In this document: positions 11,758 to 21,985 of the stretch, in pieces
Layout: each line of letters begins with the position of its first letter
Numbering within the stretch: the first letter of the stretch is position 1
NCBI GenBank assembly: GCA_029204225.1
Contig: MU831827.1
Coordinates: forward strand, 1-64,000
Length of the DNA stretch: 64,000 bases
Source: Diphasiastrum complanatum
Taxonomy: Eukaryota; Streptophyta; Lycopodiopsida; Lycopodiales; Lycopodiaceae
Reading direction: 5' to 3'
The notes under the pieces: generated by a model
What the model was told of the DNA's origin: nothing
The model's input: only the letters and a program-made list of their open reading frames with translations
Databases searched by the model: none
Translations under genes and position numbers: made by a program

Positions 11758-14700
11758 ATGGCATCTATAAATGCATATCTTTTGGATACTAATGAAAGGC
11801 TCAACAAAACTAACTATTCCATATGGAAAGTTAGAATGGAATCTATCATGATCATGCAAGATCTGATGGAAATTGTAAATGGTAAGGAGGGTGAACCTAT
11901 TCATCCTCAAGAAAAAGCCAAATACATCAAGAGGTGCAATGTTGCACTACATTGCATAAAAATGAATGTTGCAAATGAACTCTTAAGAGAGGTAGGAGAT
12001 TGCACTTCAGCTCAAGATGCTTGGGAGACTTTGCAAAAGGTCTATGAATCCAAGAACCAAACTAGAATATTAGCTTTGAAGAATCAAATCTATAGAAGCT
12101 ATCAAAAGAAAGGAGAGAGTGCAAATACTTTTGTCCTAAGAGTAAAGGAATTGAACAAAGAGCTAGCCTTTATAGGTGACCCTATTAAGGATGAAGAGCT
12201 TGTTCAACTCATATTGAATGGACTAAGCTTTGAATTTGACAATTTGGTTCAGGGATATGCAATTATGGGTAAGCTACCCATACTTGAAGAACTCCAAGGC
12301 ACACTCATGGCCGAGGAATCAAGAAGGAGCCAAATGCAAGAGAGGATGGATAGGCTTTCCATCCAAGGTGGAGATGACCAAGCTCTCTTCACCAAAGGCA
12401 AAGGCAAGTCCAAAGGCAAAGGATCAACATTCAAGAAGTCTACAAAGCTTGAGGATCAAGAAGGACCCCCAAAGGCATCTCCATCAACCACCAAAGTCAA
12501 GAAGGACAAATCAAAGGTGAAGTGCTACTATTGTAGCAAGATGGGGCATTATGCCTCGGAATGCTTCAAGAGGAAGCAAGATCAAAGCCAAGCCAACATG
12601 AGCAAAGAGGAGGAGGAGGAGAGTTCACATGAGGACTCTCTCATGATGTCCATATTTTTTTCAACAAGCTTCAAAGGAGAAGATCCTTGGTGGATTGACT
12701 CGGGTGCTAGTTCACACATGACTAGTAAAAGGGAGTTTTTCTCTTCTCTCTTATCTTATGATGGACCTATAAAGTCTATCTATACAGCAAATGATGAAGC
12801 TTGTAAGATTGAAGGAGTTGGTAGCATTCCCCTTTGCTTAGGATCTTCCAAAAAGATCAACATAGAAGGTGTTTTGTACATTCCTACAATAACAAAGAAT
12901 CTACTAAGTGTTGGCCAAATGGTAGACAATGGTTTCAATGTTGACTTTGCTTCAAATGAATGTTTCATCAAGAAGAAGGGTAAGATAGTGGCTAAGGGCA
13001 CTAGACTTGGCAAACTTTATAAGCTGGATGCATTTGTGGATACTAATGTTGTCATGTTGGCCGAGAAGAGCAAGATATCTACCTTTACTTTATGGCACAA
13101 AAGACTTGGACATGTCAACTCGGGTTCCATGGAGGCTATGATCAAGGAGGAGTATGCTTTAGGCCTACCAAGGTCTATTGGGAAGGAAGACAAGGTTTGT
13201 GAAGCTTGTGCCTTATCCAAGGCACATAAGAAGGTGTTTCCTAACTCCATCACAAAGTCATCTCATCCTCTTGAACTCATACACTCGGATGTGCACATTG
13301 CTAGCACCAAATCTAATGGAGGTTCATCCATGTTTTTAACCTTCATTGATGACTACTCAAGATATTGTTGGGTGTTCTTACTTTCTTTCAAGTCTCAAGT
13401 ATTTGATACTTTTGTAAAGTTCAAGTTGTTTGTGGAAAAGCATCATAATCATAGCATCAAGATTCTTAGAAGTGACAATGGTGGAGAATTCATCTCCAAT
13501 GAGTTCAAGGCCTTTTGTGAGGAGGAAGGGATCAAGAAAGAGACTTCTTGTCCTTACACTCCTCAACAAAATGGAGTTGCTGAAAGAAGGAATAGAACAT
13601 TATGTGAATGTTCTAAGGCTTTAAGATTAGATGCTTGTTTGCCCAAATCCTTTTGGGGTGAGTCTCTTGTATGTGCAAACTACTTGATGAATAGGGTGTC
13701 TTGCAAAGCAATTGAAGGCAAAACTCCTTATGAGATGTTGTATGGAAAGAAACCCAATCTTAATCACTTGAAAGTTTTTGGGTGTATATGTTATGTGCAT
13801 GTGCCATTGGAAACAAGAACCAAGGAGGATCCATCTTCCACAAGAGGGATCATGCTTGGATATGCAAGCTCAAGCAAGGGCTACAAACTCTATCTCCCAT
13901 CCTTGAAAAAATTTGTTGTTTCAAGGGATGTCATCTTTGATGAACATCATATGCATATTCTTGAAGAAGGCTCAAGTGCTCCAACAATCAAGAAGAAGAT
14001 GTCCGAGGAGCAAGATCTTGGTTTTGAGGAGGAGCTCATGGAGGAGCAAGCACCAAACCCACCTATCACACCAAGGAGATCTTCAAGGGCAAAAGTGGAG
14101 CCATCAAGGCTCACATATCAAGGCAAAGGACAGCAAGTTGAGGGTATCTCATCCACTTCTTATGCTTTATCTAGTTTTGAAGAACCGTCTAATGTTGAAG
14201 ATGCATTGAACTCCAAAGAATGGTATAAAGCTATGTTGGATGAGTATGATGCCTTGATTGAGAATGAAACTTGGTTGCTTGTTGAGAGACCTCAAAGGAA
14301 TGTAATAGGATGCAAGTGGGTCTTCAAGCTTAAGTTGAATGCAAATGGGAGTGTTAACAAACATAAAGCAAGATTAGTTGCAAAAGGTTATGCTCAAGAG
14401 AGAGGGATAGACTATGAGGAAACTTTTGCACCCGTGGCCAAGATGGTCACAATAAGACTAATCATTGCACTTGCATCACATTTTGGATGGATTCTATGTC
14501 AAATGGATGTCTCTAATGCTTTCTTGAATGATTTTTTGGAAGAGGATATCTATATGGAGCAGCCACAAGGGTTCATCAAGCATGGAATGGAGAACAAAGT
14601 ATGCCATCTCCAAAGAAGCATCTATGGCTTGAAGCAAGCCTCGAGATCTTGGAATTCAAGACTACATTGCTATCTTATTTCACTTTCTTTTGTTCAAAGT

Positions 14701-15726
14701 GAATATGATCCCACTATTTACATTAAGTTTGATGATGTTGGTATTGTACTTTTACTCATTTATGTAGATGACATCATCATTAGTGGAAATAGTGTTGATG
14801 GTATTGAAAAAATCAAGATAGATCTATCCTTAGAGTTCAAGATGGTAGATCTAGGGTGTCTTCACTTCATCTTAGGCATAGAAGTACTTAGACGGTCTGA
14901 TTTTATCTTTATAAGTCAAGTAAACTATGCTCAAAGTCTTTTGAAGAAGTTTAAGATGGAAGTATGCAAAAGTGTTGACACACCAATGGAGCAAGATGTA
15001 AAAGTGCCAAATGAAGATGATGAAAGATCCTTCATGGACATCACTTTGTTTAGGCAACTTATAGGTTCCTTAATGTGGATCACTATAACTAGACCAGATC
15101 TTAGCTTTAGTGTATGTAGGTTGAGCCAATCCATGCAAAAGCCATTGAATATCCATTGGAAAAAGGCTAAGAGGATTCTAAGATACATCTCGGGTACATT
15201 GGATTTTGGGATTCTATATAGAGGAGATGTGATTAACCTTCATGCATTTAGTGATTCAGATTTTGCAGGGGACAAGAGGGATAGGAAATCAACAAGTGCC
15301 TATTCAACTTTCATAGGAGAAGGTGTGGTTTCATGGCTTTCAAAAAAGCAAGAAACTATATCTCTATCTTCAACCGAGGCCGAGTACAAAGCTTTGACAA
15401 CCACTACAAAGGAGGTACTTTGGATCAAGAGATTATTGGTGGAACTAAAGATCATGGATTCAGAGGAGGCACCAATCATCTACAATGACAATATATCAGC
15501 CCAACACCTTGCATCTAACCCAATCTTCCATGCAAGATCTAAGCACATTGAGATATGCCATCACTTTGTGAGAGAAATGGTGCAAGCCAAGGAGATTGCT
15601 TTGGAGCATGTTCCAAGCAATGAATGTGTAGCTGATCTACTTACTAAACCACTTCAAAAGACACCTTTTATGAAGTTCAGATCATCACTTGGAGTGATTA
15701 GTAAAGCAATGATTGAACCAAGCTAG
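11758..15726 (+). CDS. Copia-1 gag-pol polyprotein (1322 aa, intact)
   Basis: A single open frame encodes the whole set of Copia functions, in order. The gag capsid region has the N-terminal NYSIWKVRME box. The zinc knuckle is CYYCSKMGHYASEC (about residues 256-269). The aspartic protease is WWIDSGASSHMT (about 310). The integrase has LWHKRLGH (about 445), the core DDYSRYCW (about 528), LRSDNGGEF (about 570) and the catalytic-Glu region QQNGVAERRNRTL (about 602-614). The reverse transcriptase has QMDVSNAFLN (about 914) and the catalytic YVDD (about 1002), and RNase H has SDSDFAGD (about 1166) and SSTEAEYKAL. The integrase-before-RT order defines Ty1/Copia. All catalytic residues I can check are present. 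The start is the first ATG of the frame, matching the MAS-type N-terminus of Copia-2. It should make virus-like particles in the cytoplasm and insert cDNA in the nucleus. Codon use is AT-rich, like the rest of the window. Confidence 0.95.
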   Translation: MASINAYLLDTNERLNKTNYSIWKVRMESIMIMQDLMEIVNGKEGEPIHPQEKAKYIKRCNVALHCIKMNVANELLREVGDCTSAQDAWETLQKVYESKNQTRILALKNQIYRSYQKKGESANTFVLRVKELNKELAFIGDPIKDEELVQLILNGLSFEFDNLVQGYAIMGKLPILEELQGTLMAEESRRSQMQERMDRLSIQGGDDQALFTKGKGKSKGKGSTFKKSTKLEDQEGPPKASPSTTKVKKDKSKVKCYYCSKMGHYASECFKRKQDQSQANMSKEEEEESSHEDSLMMSIFFSTSFKGEDPWWIDSGASSHMTSKREFFSSLLSYDGPIKSIYTANDEACKIEGVGSIPLCLGSSKKINIEGVLYIPTITKNLLSVGQMVDNGFNVDFASNECFIKKKGKIVAKGTRLGKLYKLDAFVDTNVVMLAEKSKISTFTLWHKRLGHVNSGSMEAMIKEEYALGLPRSIGKEDKVCEACALSKAHKKVFPNSITKSSHPLELIHSDVHIASTKSNGGSSMFLTFIDDYSRYCWVFLLSFKSQVFDTFVKFKLFVEKHHNHSIKILRSDNGGEFISNEFKAFCEEEGIKKETSCPYTPQQNGVAERRNRTLCECSKALRLDACLPKSFWGESLVCANYLMNRVSCKAIEGKTPYEMLYGKKPNLNHLKVFGCICYVHVPLETRTKEDPSSTRGIMLGYASSSKGYKLYLPSLKKFVVSRDVIFDEHHMHILEEGSSAPTIKKKMSEEQDLGFEEELMEEQAPNPPITPRRSSRAKVEPSRLTYQGKGQQVEGISSTSYALSSFEEPSNVEDALNSKEWYKAMLDEYDALIENETWLLVERPQRNVIGCKWVFKLKLNANGSVNKHKARLVAKGYAQERGIDYEETFAPVAKMVTIRLIIALASHFGWILCQMDVSNAFLNDFLEEDIYMEQPQGFIKHGMENKVCHLQRSIYGLKQASRSWNSRLHCYLISLSFVQSEYDPTIYIKFDDVGIVLLLIYVDDIIISGNSVDGIEKIKIDLSLEFKMVDLGCLHFILGIEVLRRSDFIFISQVNYAQSLLKKFKMEVCKSVDTPMEQDVKVPNEDDERSFMDITLFRQLIGSLMWITITRPDLSFSVCRLSQSMQKPLNIHWKKAKRILRYISGTLDFGILYRGDVINLHAFSDSDFAGDKRDRKSTSAYSTFIGEGVVSWLSKKQETISLSSTEAEYKALTTTTKEVLWIKRLLVELKIMDSEEAPIIYNDNISAQHLASNPIFHARSKHIEICHHFVREMVQAKEIALEHVPSNECVADLLTKPLQKTPFMKFRSSLGVISKAMIEPS

Positions 15727-15730
15727 ATAG

Positions 15731-15737
15731 TGAGGAG
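15731..15737 (+). other. Copia-1 polypurine tract
   Basis: A short purine-rich run (TGAGGAG) directly before the 3' LTR, placed five bases after the stop codon; primer for plus-strand DNA. Confidence 0.7.
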
Positions 15738-16299
15738 TGTTAAAAATTCACAATTCTAGCTTGACTAGTTTTGGTCATATGACTTGTAAATAGTTAGATG
15801 GTCATGATGTGGCTTGTCACACGTGCCAAATAGCATAGGATTCCATTCATAAGGATGTTCTCAAGTAGACCTAAGTGTTAGAACCTTTGGAATGAGTCCA
15901 AATTATGCTTAGATACAAGGGAGAAAAAATAGGAGCTATTTTTGGTAATTTTTGCATTGTTGAGGGATCTCCAAGATTCCAACCCTAACTTGGTAGGGAT
16001 GAAAGATCCACCAAAATTAGCATTAGGGATAGGTTTAGGGCTACTCATACCTGCCCAAAACCGTGATGGATCATGTATATATAGGTGATGATATCTCACC
16101 AAAATCAATCAAGCAATTTCATGTTTTTTCTCTCATAATGGTGCAATTGCTCTCTATGTTCATAATTGTTTGAGTACTTGTGATTACTAATGATTATAGG
16201 ATTGAATGTAGGTCTGGTGTACAGTACTCAGACTGTGGGAGGCCGTACTTTCACACGTGTGAAGCCTTCTTCAAGGATTTGGGCCATTTAGTGAGGTTC
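15738..16299 (+). repeat. Copia-1 3' LTR
   Basis: It is nearly identical to 10385-10946, with the same length of 562 bp. It carries the TATA-like box and the CACACGTGTG palindrome. It ends GAGGTTC, after which the flanks diverge. Confidence 0.92.
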
Positions 16300-16560
16300 A
16301 AGCATAGGTTTTTGATGGATTTTGATGGTTCAACTTGTGCTAATATTATGAAATCATAATCTATTGTTTTCCTCATCATTTCAAGTGTTTTAGGATCCTT
16401 ATTTGCTGTAATTTTTACAGATGCAGATTGCTCACAACCAAAGCAGGGCACAACAAGTGACAAAGGGCTTGGAAAACACAACTAGAAGATAGATATATCA
16501 GTGACCTCTGAGCACATGCAAACAACCCCCAAAACAACCGGAAGTAACAATCTTCTGCTC
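16300..16560. other. Spacer between Copia-1 and the non-LTR element
   Basis: No coding frame or terminus could be recognised. The lower part may be 5' leader of the following non-LTR element. Confidence 0.35.
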
Positions 16561-16684
16561 AATCTTGATTCTACTGGAAAGCAAAGCTTGCAGGATTCGT
16601 AGCTGGGTCTTGTTGGCCAACAAGGAGGCTTCACACTATTTTTTGGAATCTTCGGAGGCAGCGGCTGGATCTTTACCTATCAAT

Positions 16685-18466
16685 ATGGTTCCTCAAGAAT
16701 CTTCTCATCCTTTGCAACTCCCGGATTTCAATCCTCTTGTTCGACGTGGAGAAAAGAGACCTGCTTTCCCTTCAGAGCATCCTTCTAGTGCTTCCCCTTC
16801 TTGCACGTGTCGTGAAGCCCACCGTGATGTTGCGGATTCCTTGCTTCTCTCCTCTGGCCAGGTGGTGCCATACTGTCCGCCCCATCTTCGCCATCAGCTT
16901 TCTTCCTCTCTTTCTGTTTCTCAGCTTTCTCCTTCTTCCTCTTCTCGTCCCCATGTTCCATGTGCAGGCTGTGGTCGCCTTTATGTGCAAGGTGCCGGTC
17001 TTTTTCGCCATCATAACGCTTGCTCTGCTTTTCGTCAACAACTCGCATTAACCAATGTCGACCTTGCACCTCATCCTGCTCCCACTTCGACACCCGACTC
17101 GGCTTGGACCTGGATTCGCTCCCTTGATATTTTGACTGCTTTTCACTTGGGTTTTCCTCATCCTCGTCTTTATGCACACATTCCCTTTGCCTTGCGCTTA
17201 GATGTCCAGAGAGCTTTGTCCTTACCTTTGTCTCGTCTGGCTTCCAACCCTTCTGATATTGCAGCTTGGCATGCCTTTTTGCTTTTTCCTCTCTGGTGTT
17301 TGCCTCTGCCTCCTCAGGGTGGTGATGCTGGTCATAGGGAAACTCGCAACAGGATTCGTCGCTTTATGTCAGGAGATTGGGAAAATCTGCAAGAAGAGCA
17401 TTTCCTTCGCTGTCATGCGCTTGCTGCTCAGCGGGTTTCGACTTCGGATGGTGTTTCTATACCCCCTGTTCATCGTCGGTTGCGTCACTATGTTTTACTT
17501 GGGCAAGTGGGTGAGTATTCTCGTGCAGCTCGTGCTCTAGCTCCTACAAGTCCAGCTACTCCTTCTGCTGCCACCCTTCAGGCTTTGGAGCTTCTTCACC
17601 CACCGGCAAATGACTCCCTTCCTTCTTTTGTTGAGGACTTTGAACCTGATTCTGATTTGCAGCTCTCAGAACCTCATTTTTTTAATGCTTTTCTGCGCAG
17701 CCCTCATTTGTCAACTGGGGGTCCTTCTGGTATGGTTTTCGAGCATCTTCGTGACTGTTTTTCTCCTGATGACTCTGCTAGCGGGTTTGGTTTGCTCTTT
17801 CAAGTTTGCTCTTCCGTAGCATGTGGCCGTATTCCTCTTTCTATTGCTCGTATTCTTGGTGCTGCTCGTTTGATAGCCTTGGATAAGCCTGGCGGTGGAG
17901 TGCGTCCCATTGCTGTTGGAGAGGTTTTATACAGATTGGTTTCTAGGGCTCTTGGTTTTCAGCTTCGTGACAGTTTTCATGACCACCTATTTCCTCATCA
18001 GTTTGGTTGTGCTACTCCTGGCGGTTGCAAGACAGTCATACATGCTTTGCGTGCTACCTTGGATCTTCATCCAGATTGGGTTGTCCTTCAGGTGGATGCT
18101 AAAAATGCTTTCAATTCTGTTTCCCGAGGGGCCATTTTCGAAGAACTTCGTGCGGCTCACGGTCCTCTCACTCAGCTCATCCCGTTTGTTCGCTCTTTTT
18201 ATTCCATGGATGCGCCTCTATATTTCAGTCATGCTTCTCGCCTAGGTGATGTTTCGGTTAGCTCGTCTACTGATGGTATCAGACAAGGTGATCCCTTGGG
18301 TGGTGTTCTTTTTGCTTTGGCGCACTTTCGAGCATTGCCTGTTTCTTCTGCTAATGACATCTTTCTGGCTTTCCTACATTTCTCTCAGCAACTTCTTCTG
18401 CTAATGCTTCTTTTGCTAATGACGTCTTTTCGACTTTCCTTCTTGTTTGTTTTCCTCTATTGCTGA
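16685..18466 (+). pseudogene. RLE non-LTR element, part 1: zinc finger and RT motifs A-B
   Basis: The frame is open from 16565, but an in-frame ATG at 16685 gives a more plausible start (MVPQESSHPLQ). A C2-H-type finger (CAGCGRLYVQGAG...HHNAC) sits near residue 92, as expected for the DNA-binding N-terminus of R2-like proteins. The RT follows: a fingers segment with LDKPGGGVRPIAVG, motif A LQVDAKNAFNSVSR (catalytic Asp, about residue 470) and motif B GIRQGDPLGGVLF (about 530). After FALAHFRAL the frame runs into duplicated, pyrimidine-rich sequence and ends, just before the catalytic ADD box, which resumes in another frame at 18466. The protein family is known; activity of this copy is excluded by the break. 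Confidence 0.8.
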
Positions 18467-18533
18467 TGACACGCATATTGTGGGACCTGCTAATGACGTC
18501 TTTCCGGCTTTCCTACATTTCTCTCAGCAACTT
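18350..18533 (+). repeat. Local duplication at the RT catalytic site
   Basis: A 45-bp segment (starting GCTAATGACATCTTTC) at 18350-18394 recurs at 18489-18533 with two changes. The extra 139 bp shifts the frame and replaces the sequence that should lead into the catalytic ADD motif. Confidence 0.85.
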
Positions 18534-19165
18534 TTGGCTTTGGGCCTCACTGTCAATCCCTCTAAGTGCGTTGCTTGGTGTCCTCAGGGCCTCCTTCCTG
18601 AGCTCCCTTTACCTACAGGTTTCAATACTCCAGTTGATGGGATTAGAGTGCTTGGTATTCCTATAGGTTTCTCGGATTTTGTGGCTTCCTCTTTGCGGGA
18701 CACTTTGGACGCACATCTTCGTCACGCTGATCTGCTACCAAAGCTTGGCAATGCTCAAGTTGTTGTAGGGATTCTCACTCAATGCTTCGCTCAACGGCCA
18801 AGTTATATTCTACGGTGTGTTCCTCCCTCTTCTGATGTTTTGGCTTTGCTACAAGATTTCAATAATACTTTATCAGATATTCTGGGTCGCTTGATGGGTT
18901 CAGAATCCTTTCGCATTCCCAATGGTCAGTTCGTTAAGCGACAAGTCTCTCTTCCCGCTTCGTCCGGAGGTGTTGGTCTTTCTTGCACAGCTTCTATTGC
19001 TCCAGCTGCTTTTATGGGAAGTTGGGCCCTTGTTGCCTCTACACTTATCTCTTGGTTTCAGCAAGACAACAAGCCCATTCTTCTCGATTCAGTAGCTCAT
19101 GTGGAAACATGCATTCTTCCTTTCCAACAACATCTTCGAAGGTTCCTTCTTGAGCCATCAGCTCC
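18447..19165 (+). pseudogene. RLE non-LTR element, part 2: RT motif C to thumb
   Basis: This frame begins inside the RT with SIADDTHIVGP, the catalytic motif C (A/YADD). It continues with NPSKCVAW and GIRVLGIPIGF (motifs D/E of non-LTR RTs) and a thumb/linker region (LPASSGGVGLSCT). RT-like sequence fades near 19165, where an unrelated LTR-element fragment begins; the frame's last 15 codons belong to the insert. About 40-60 residues of linker between this part and part 3 seem to be missing. Confidence 0.75.
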
Positions 19166-19369
19166 TTGTATCACAAGCAATCATGCAAACCAAGCAAAGC
19201 ACGAGTATTAAGACTCACCACGAATACGTACAAGTAAGACACTCAGGCAGGTTTACTAACAAGTAACAAAGACAAGGTCCCCCTTTGAGATGGTCCTGCC
19301 AACGGACCTTTGCCTGGCCGCGCCCATACAAATCGATCACGTAATTAGCCCACATAGGACACCCCTCCA

Positions 19370-19780
19370 ACTATCCGTGCTTTCACCATTAAGCAGCACA
19401 TTGCCTCAGTCACGCCCCACCACTTTTTGGTCGATAGCCCTTATAGCTAAACGATCGGCAGCTATCCCGCACCGGCAGCTAACCACCCGTGCTTTACACT
19501 CGAATTCGAGCAGCATCTCTGTATCAATGGTTAACCCGTACAGTTCGAATATGTCGCCCCGCACCCCACAAGGTACAGACCGTGCTTTCACCTCCCTAGG
19601 CAGCACTTTGCCTCATCCGTCCTACTTGCAGACAGCGCCAGGCCCGAACCGCGAGAACTGACCGTGCTTACACCTCAAGGGCAGCACCTTGACTCATCAA
19701 GTCCCCTGTTCTGCCGACCACCCCGACCGTGGACGCACCCGTGCTTACACTGTGGGCAACACCTTGCACAATAGTTGTCT
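19370..19780 (-). repeat. Repeated motif in Gypsy leader
   Basis: Five diverged copies of a roughly 40-bp phrase (CCGTGCTT-CACC ... GGCAGCAC-TTG-CTCAT on the plus strand) begin near 19374, 19490, 19580, 19662 and 19739. They lie between the primer-binding site and the broken end, in the position of a retrotransposon 5' leader, where packaging or translation signals sit. The function is not known. Confidence 0.6.
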
Positions 19781-19838
19781 TGATGAACCCCAAACCGTGG
19801 CCATTTCCGTGAGATCCGCATAGCTGACCGGCCAGTCG

Positions 19839-19850
19839 GCTCTGATACCA
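19839..19850 (-). other. Primer-binding site of the inserted Gypsy fragment
   Basis: GCTCTGATACCA on the plus strand is the complement of the initiator-Met-tRNA primer site. It sits two bases from the LTR end and fixes the fragment's orientation. Confidence 0.85.
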
Positions 19851-19852
19851 CA

Positions 19853-21070
19853 TGTAGCGCAGACATCCCAAAGGGAACCGGGAACCACGACTTAGCTTCC
19901 CAGCCTTCAACTCTTGCCATCCAAACCCACTTGACATACAAGCAGCCAACTCGCCAACAACGATCAGACTTAACCAACTTGAAGTTCCAAAAACCAACAT
20001 TGAGATCCAACCTGGCGCCATGCCAGATCGGGGGTCCCGATGTGGATGACTTCCCTCCAAGCAAGCCGCCCGACATACATCAAACTTAACCAACTCGAAG
20101 CTTCGTTACAAACGAGTAACATCCATTCCAAGCAAGCGGTCTGACTTACATCAGATTTAACCAACTGAAAGCTTCGTCACGAGCGCTGGAAGCCAATCTG
20201 GCGCCACGCCAGACTGGACAGCCATAAACAGGTAACATCCACCCAAGCAAGCCATCCAACTCAGCCGACAGGTTAGAGCCCGTTCCCCAAGAGCTTAACC
20301 CATTCACGTTCATGCAAGGAACACTCAAAACCACAAGCCGCGACAGATATGGAAACAACCAGTTCCTGGACCAAATAGTCCCGACAGCATACCGCTGGCG
20401 CCACGGACCGAATGGTCCCGACGGCATACCACTGGCGTCCCGAGATACGACCCTCAGCTATGTGCCAAGTTAAAAATTTTGAAAGCGGCCTTACAACTGG
20501 CGCTTTTACCGAACACTGAAACCCAGAAGGTAATCAGAGTCAGTTTGAGGAAAATCCCACTTTATTGATGAATCTGAGAAGGTTACATTTCAAGTGTGTG
20601 ACCGACCCTAGTTTTCGGGGCGCTAGCATGCCAAGGCGAGAGCCATGACAACATTCCAGCAAGGGAGGCTGAGACTTGGTTGGAGCTCGCCCTGAGTCGC
20701 AACCCGCACTCCCCTATAGTATTGGTGTGATTCGGCACCCCCCCTCATACCAAGCACTCTACCCAAGCTGGTAAAGCACGTTTTTCTCTCTCTAGGATTT
20801 TCTCTTTCTAGAAAGTCATTTTCTCTCTCTAGATTTTATTGATCCCTAGGCTTCCTTTAATCATGCCTAGATCGTGTGAGGTGATTGCACATCGATCTGA
20901 GCTCTCTGGACTCCGCTAGAACCGATCACAGATTTTCAGCCATAGGAACTTGGCGCCGGCTGGATTCTGGTCACAGTGGCGCCGGGAGCAGCAGGGGCGC
21001 TGCTGGCGCCGGGGACATAGCTGGCGCCGATGGCGCCGGAAGTAAAGCTTGTAAAGGTAGCTTTACAACA
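19853..21070 (-). repeat. Gypsy LTR (1218 bp) inside the non-LTR element
   Basis: The plus strand starts TGTAGCGCAG and ends GCTTTACAACA. The part around 20500-20750 aligns with 24030-24290 in the Gypsy-1 3' LTR (CTTTATT...GGTTACATT, CCCCCTATAG..TGTGATTCGGC). Small internal repeats (AACCAACT-GAAGCTTCGT) occur near 20090-20180. Frames through it are not genes. Confidence 0.7.
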
Positions 21071-21853
21071 CCAGGTGCTGGCGCTTGGCTTGTTGCGCAC
21101 CCTGTTGTTCCACACTTGCGCCTTTCTTCAGAGTTGTTTCTCACCGCTCTTCGGGTTAGGTTGGGTCTCCCTCATCCAGTGCTGGCAGGTTTGACAAAAT
21201 GTTCCTGTGGTCACCCTGTTGATCCTATTGGCACTCATCTCATGCGTTGCCCTTTTGGCGGAGAGCGTACTGCGACTCATGATTCCATTCGTGACGTATT
21301 GACATCTATTGCTCATGAGTGCGGCTTTCATGTTGTTCGGGAGCAGACCCACATCTTGCCTGTGTCTGATTCACAGTCGCCTCGGTGTCGAGTTGATCTT
21401 GTTCTTTCGCGCGAGGGGATTCGCACACTTGGGGATGTTATTGTTGCTGATCCTTCGCGGCCTGACCTCCTTCGTCGTGCTTCAACTACTCAGGGTGCCG
21501 CTGCTTCTCATGCAGCTCTAGATAAAGAGCGAGATTATTCACATCGCACTCCTGGAGAAGGCTTTATCTCTTTTGCTTTGGAAACATATGGGTGCCTGCA
21601 TAAGAAATTCGATGATTTTCTATCCTCCTGTGCAGGTTTTGCAGCGAAACTCCAAGGTCGTGGTGCCTCACCTTTATCTATCATTACGGCTTATTATCGT
21701 CAACGAGTTTCGATGACTTTACAACGCACTCAGGCACTTGCAATACTTCGACGTGCCGTAGTTGCAGGAATGGCTGCTTCACAGCTTCCTGCACTACCTA
21801 AACTTCCAACTGTCTTAACTAGCGACTTACACCAAGCAGTAGGCATTATGTAG
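21071..21853 (+). pseudogene. RLE non-LTR element, part 3: CCHC and restriction-like endonuclease
   Basis: From GAGAWLVAHPVVPHLRLSSELF the sequence carries the canonical C-terminus of RLE elements. There is a CCHC cluster (CSCGHPVDPIGTHLMRC), an H-containing helix (THDSIRDVLTSIAHECGFHV) and the PD-(D/E)XK-type core, with RCRVDLVL and TLGDVIVADPS spaced as in R2-like endonucleases. The frame ends at a natural-looking stop at 21851-21853. It directly follows the inserted Gypsy LTR, whose end at 21070 marks the junction. The frame open to 20885 upstream is LTR sequence. In related elements the endonuclease nicks the target DNA to prime reverse transcription; here it is separated from its RT. Confidence 0.78.
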
Positions 21854-21985
21854 ATACTCTGCGAGATTGTTGCTTTTTTATACTTGTACAGTATCTCAAT
21901 TTGCCTTATGGCCTTGACGCTTTTTACATGCATTCCTTTGTACTCTGATGGGTTTTCCCATCTTTTATTAATAAAAACAAGAAGT

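Larger units (their letters stand above)
10385..16299 (+). mobile_element. Copia-1, complete LTR retrotransposon
   Basis: Two 562-bp LTRs flank one uninterrupted polyprotein gene, a primer-binding site and a polypurine tract. By eye the LTRs differ at about four positions (near 99.3% identity), so the insertion is recent. The five bases outside each LTR (GATGC on the left, AAGCA on the right) do not match, so no clean target duplication is seen. Confidence 0.93.
19165..21070 (-). mobile_element. Gypsy LTR plus leader fragment inserted in the non-LTR element
   Basis: On the minus strand this is a 5' LTR (21070 to 19853), a primer-binding site (19850 to 19839) and about 670 bp of non-coding leader that ends at the RT sequence. 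No gag or pol is present and no second LTR is seen, so it is a truncated insertion. The LTR start TGTTGTAAAGC matches the 3' LTR of Gypsy-1 at 24571, so it belongs to the same or a sister family. Confidence 0.7.
16565..21985 (+). mobile_element. RLE-type non-LTR retrotransposon, disrupted
   Basis: Three plus-strand coding pieces (16685-18466, 18447-about 19165, 21071-21853) encode an N-terminal zinc finger, a non-LTR reverse transcriptase and a C-terminal CCHC plus restriction-like endonuclease. No apurinic endonuclease domain precedes the RT. This is the plan of R2-type and related site-specific elements rather than ordinary plant L1/RTE elements. It is interrupted by a Gypsy LTR and leader fragment (about 19165-21070) and by a local duplication near 18350-18533. 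The 3' end is probably near 21985, in an AT-rich tail (TTTATTAATAAAAAC); no long poly-A is seen. Confidence 0.75.

Noticed and set aside
19290-20427. Several frames of 60-140 aa on both strands
   Set aside because: They fall in the Gypsy leader and LTR and match no protein pattern; CG-rich composition opens frames by chance.
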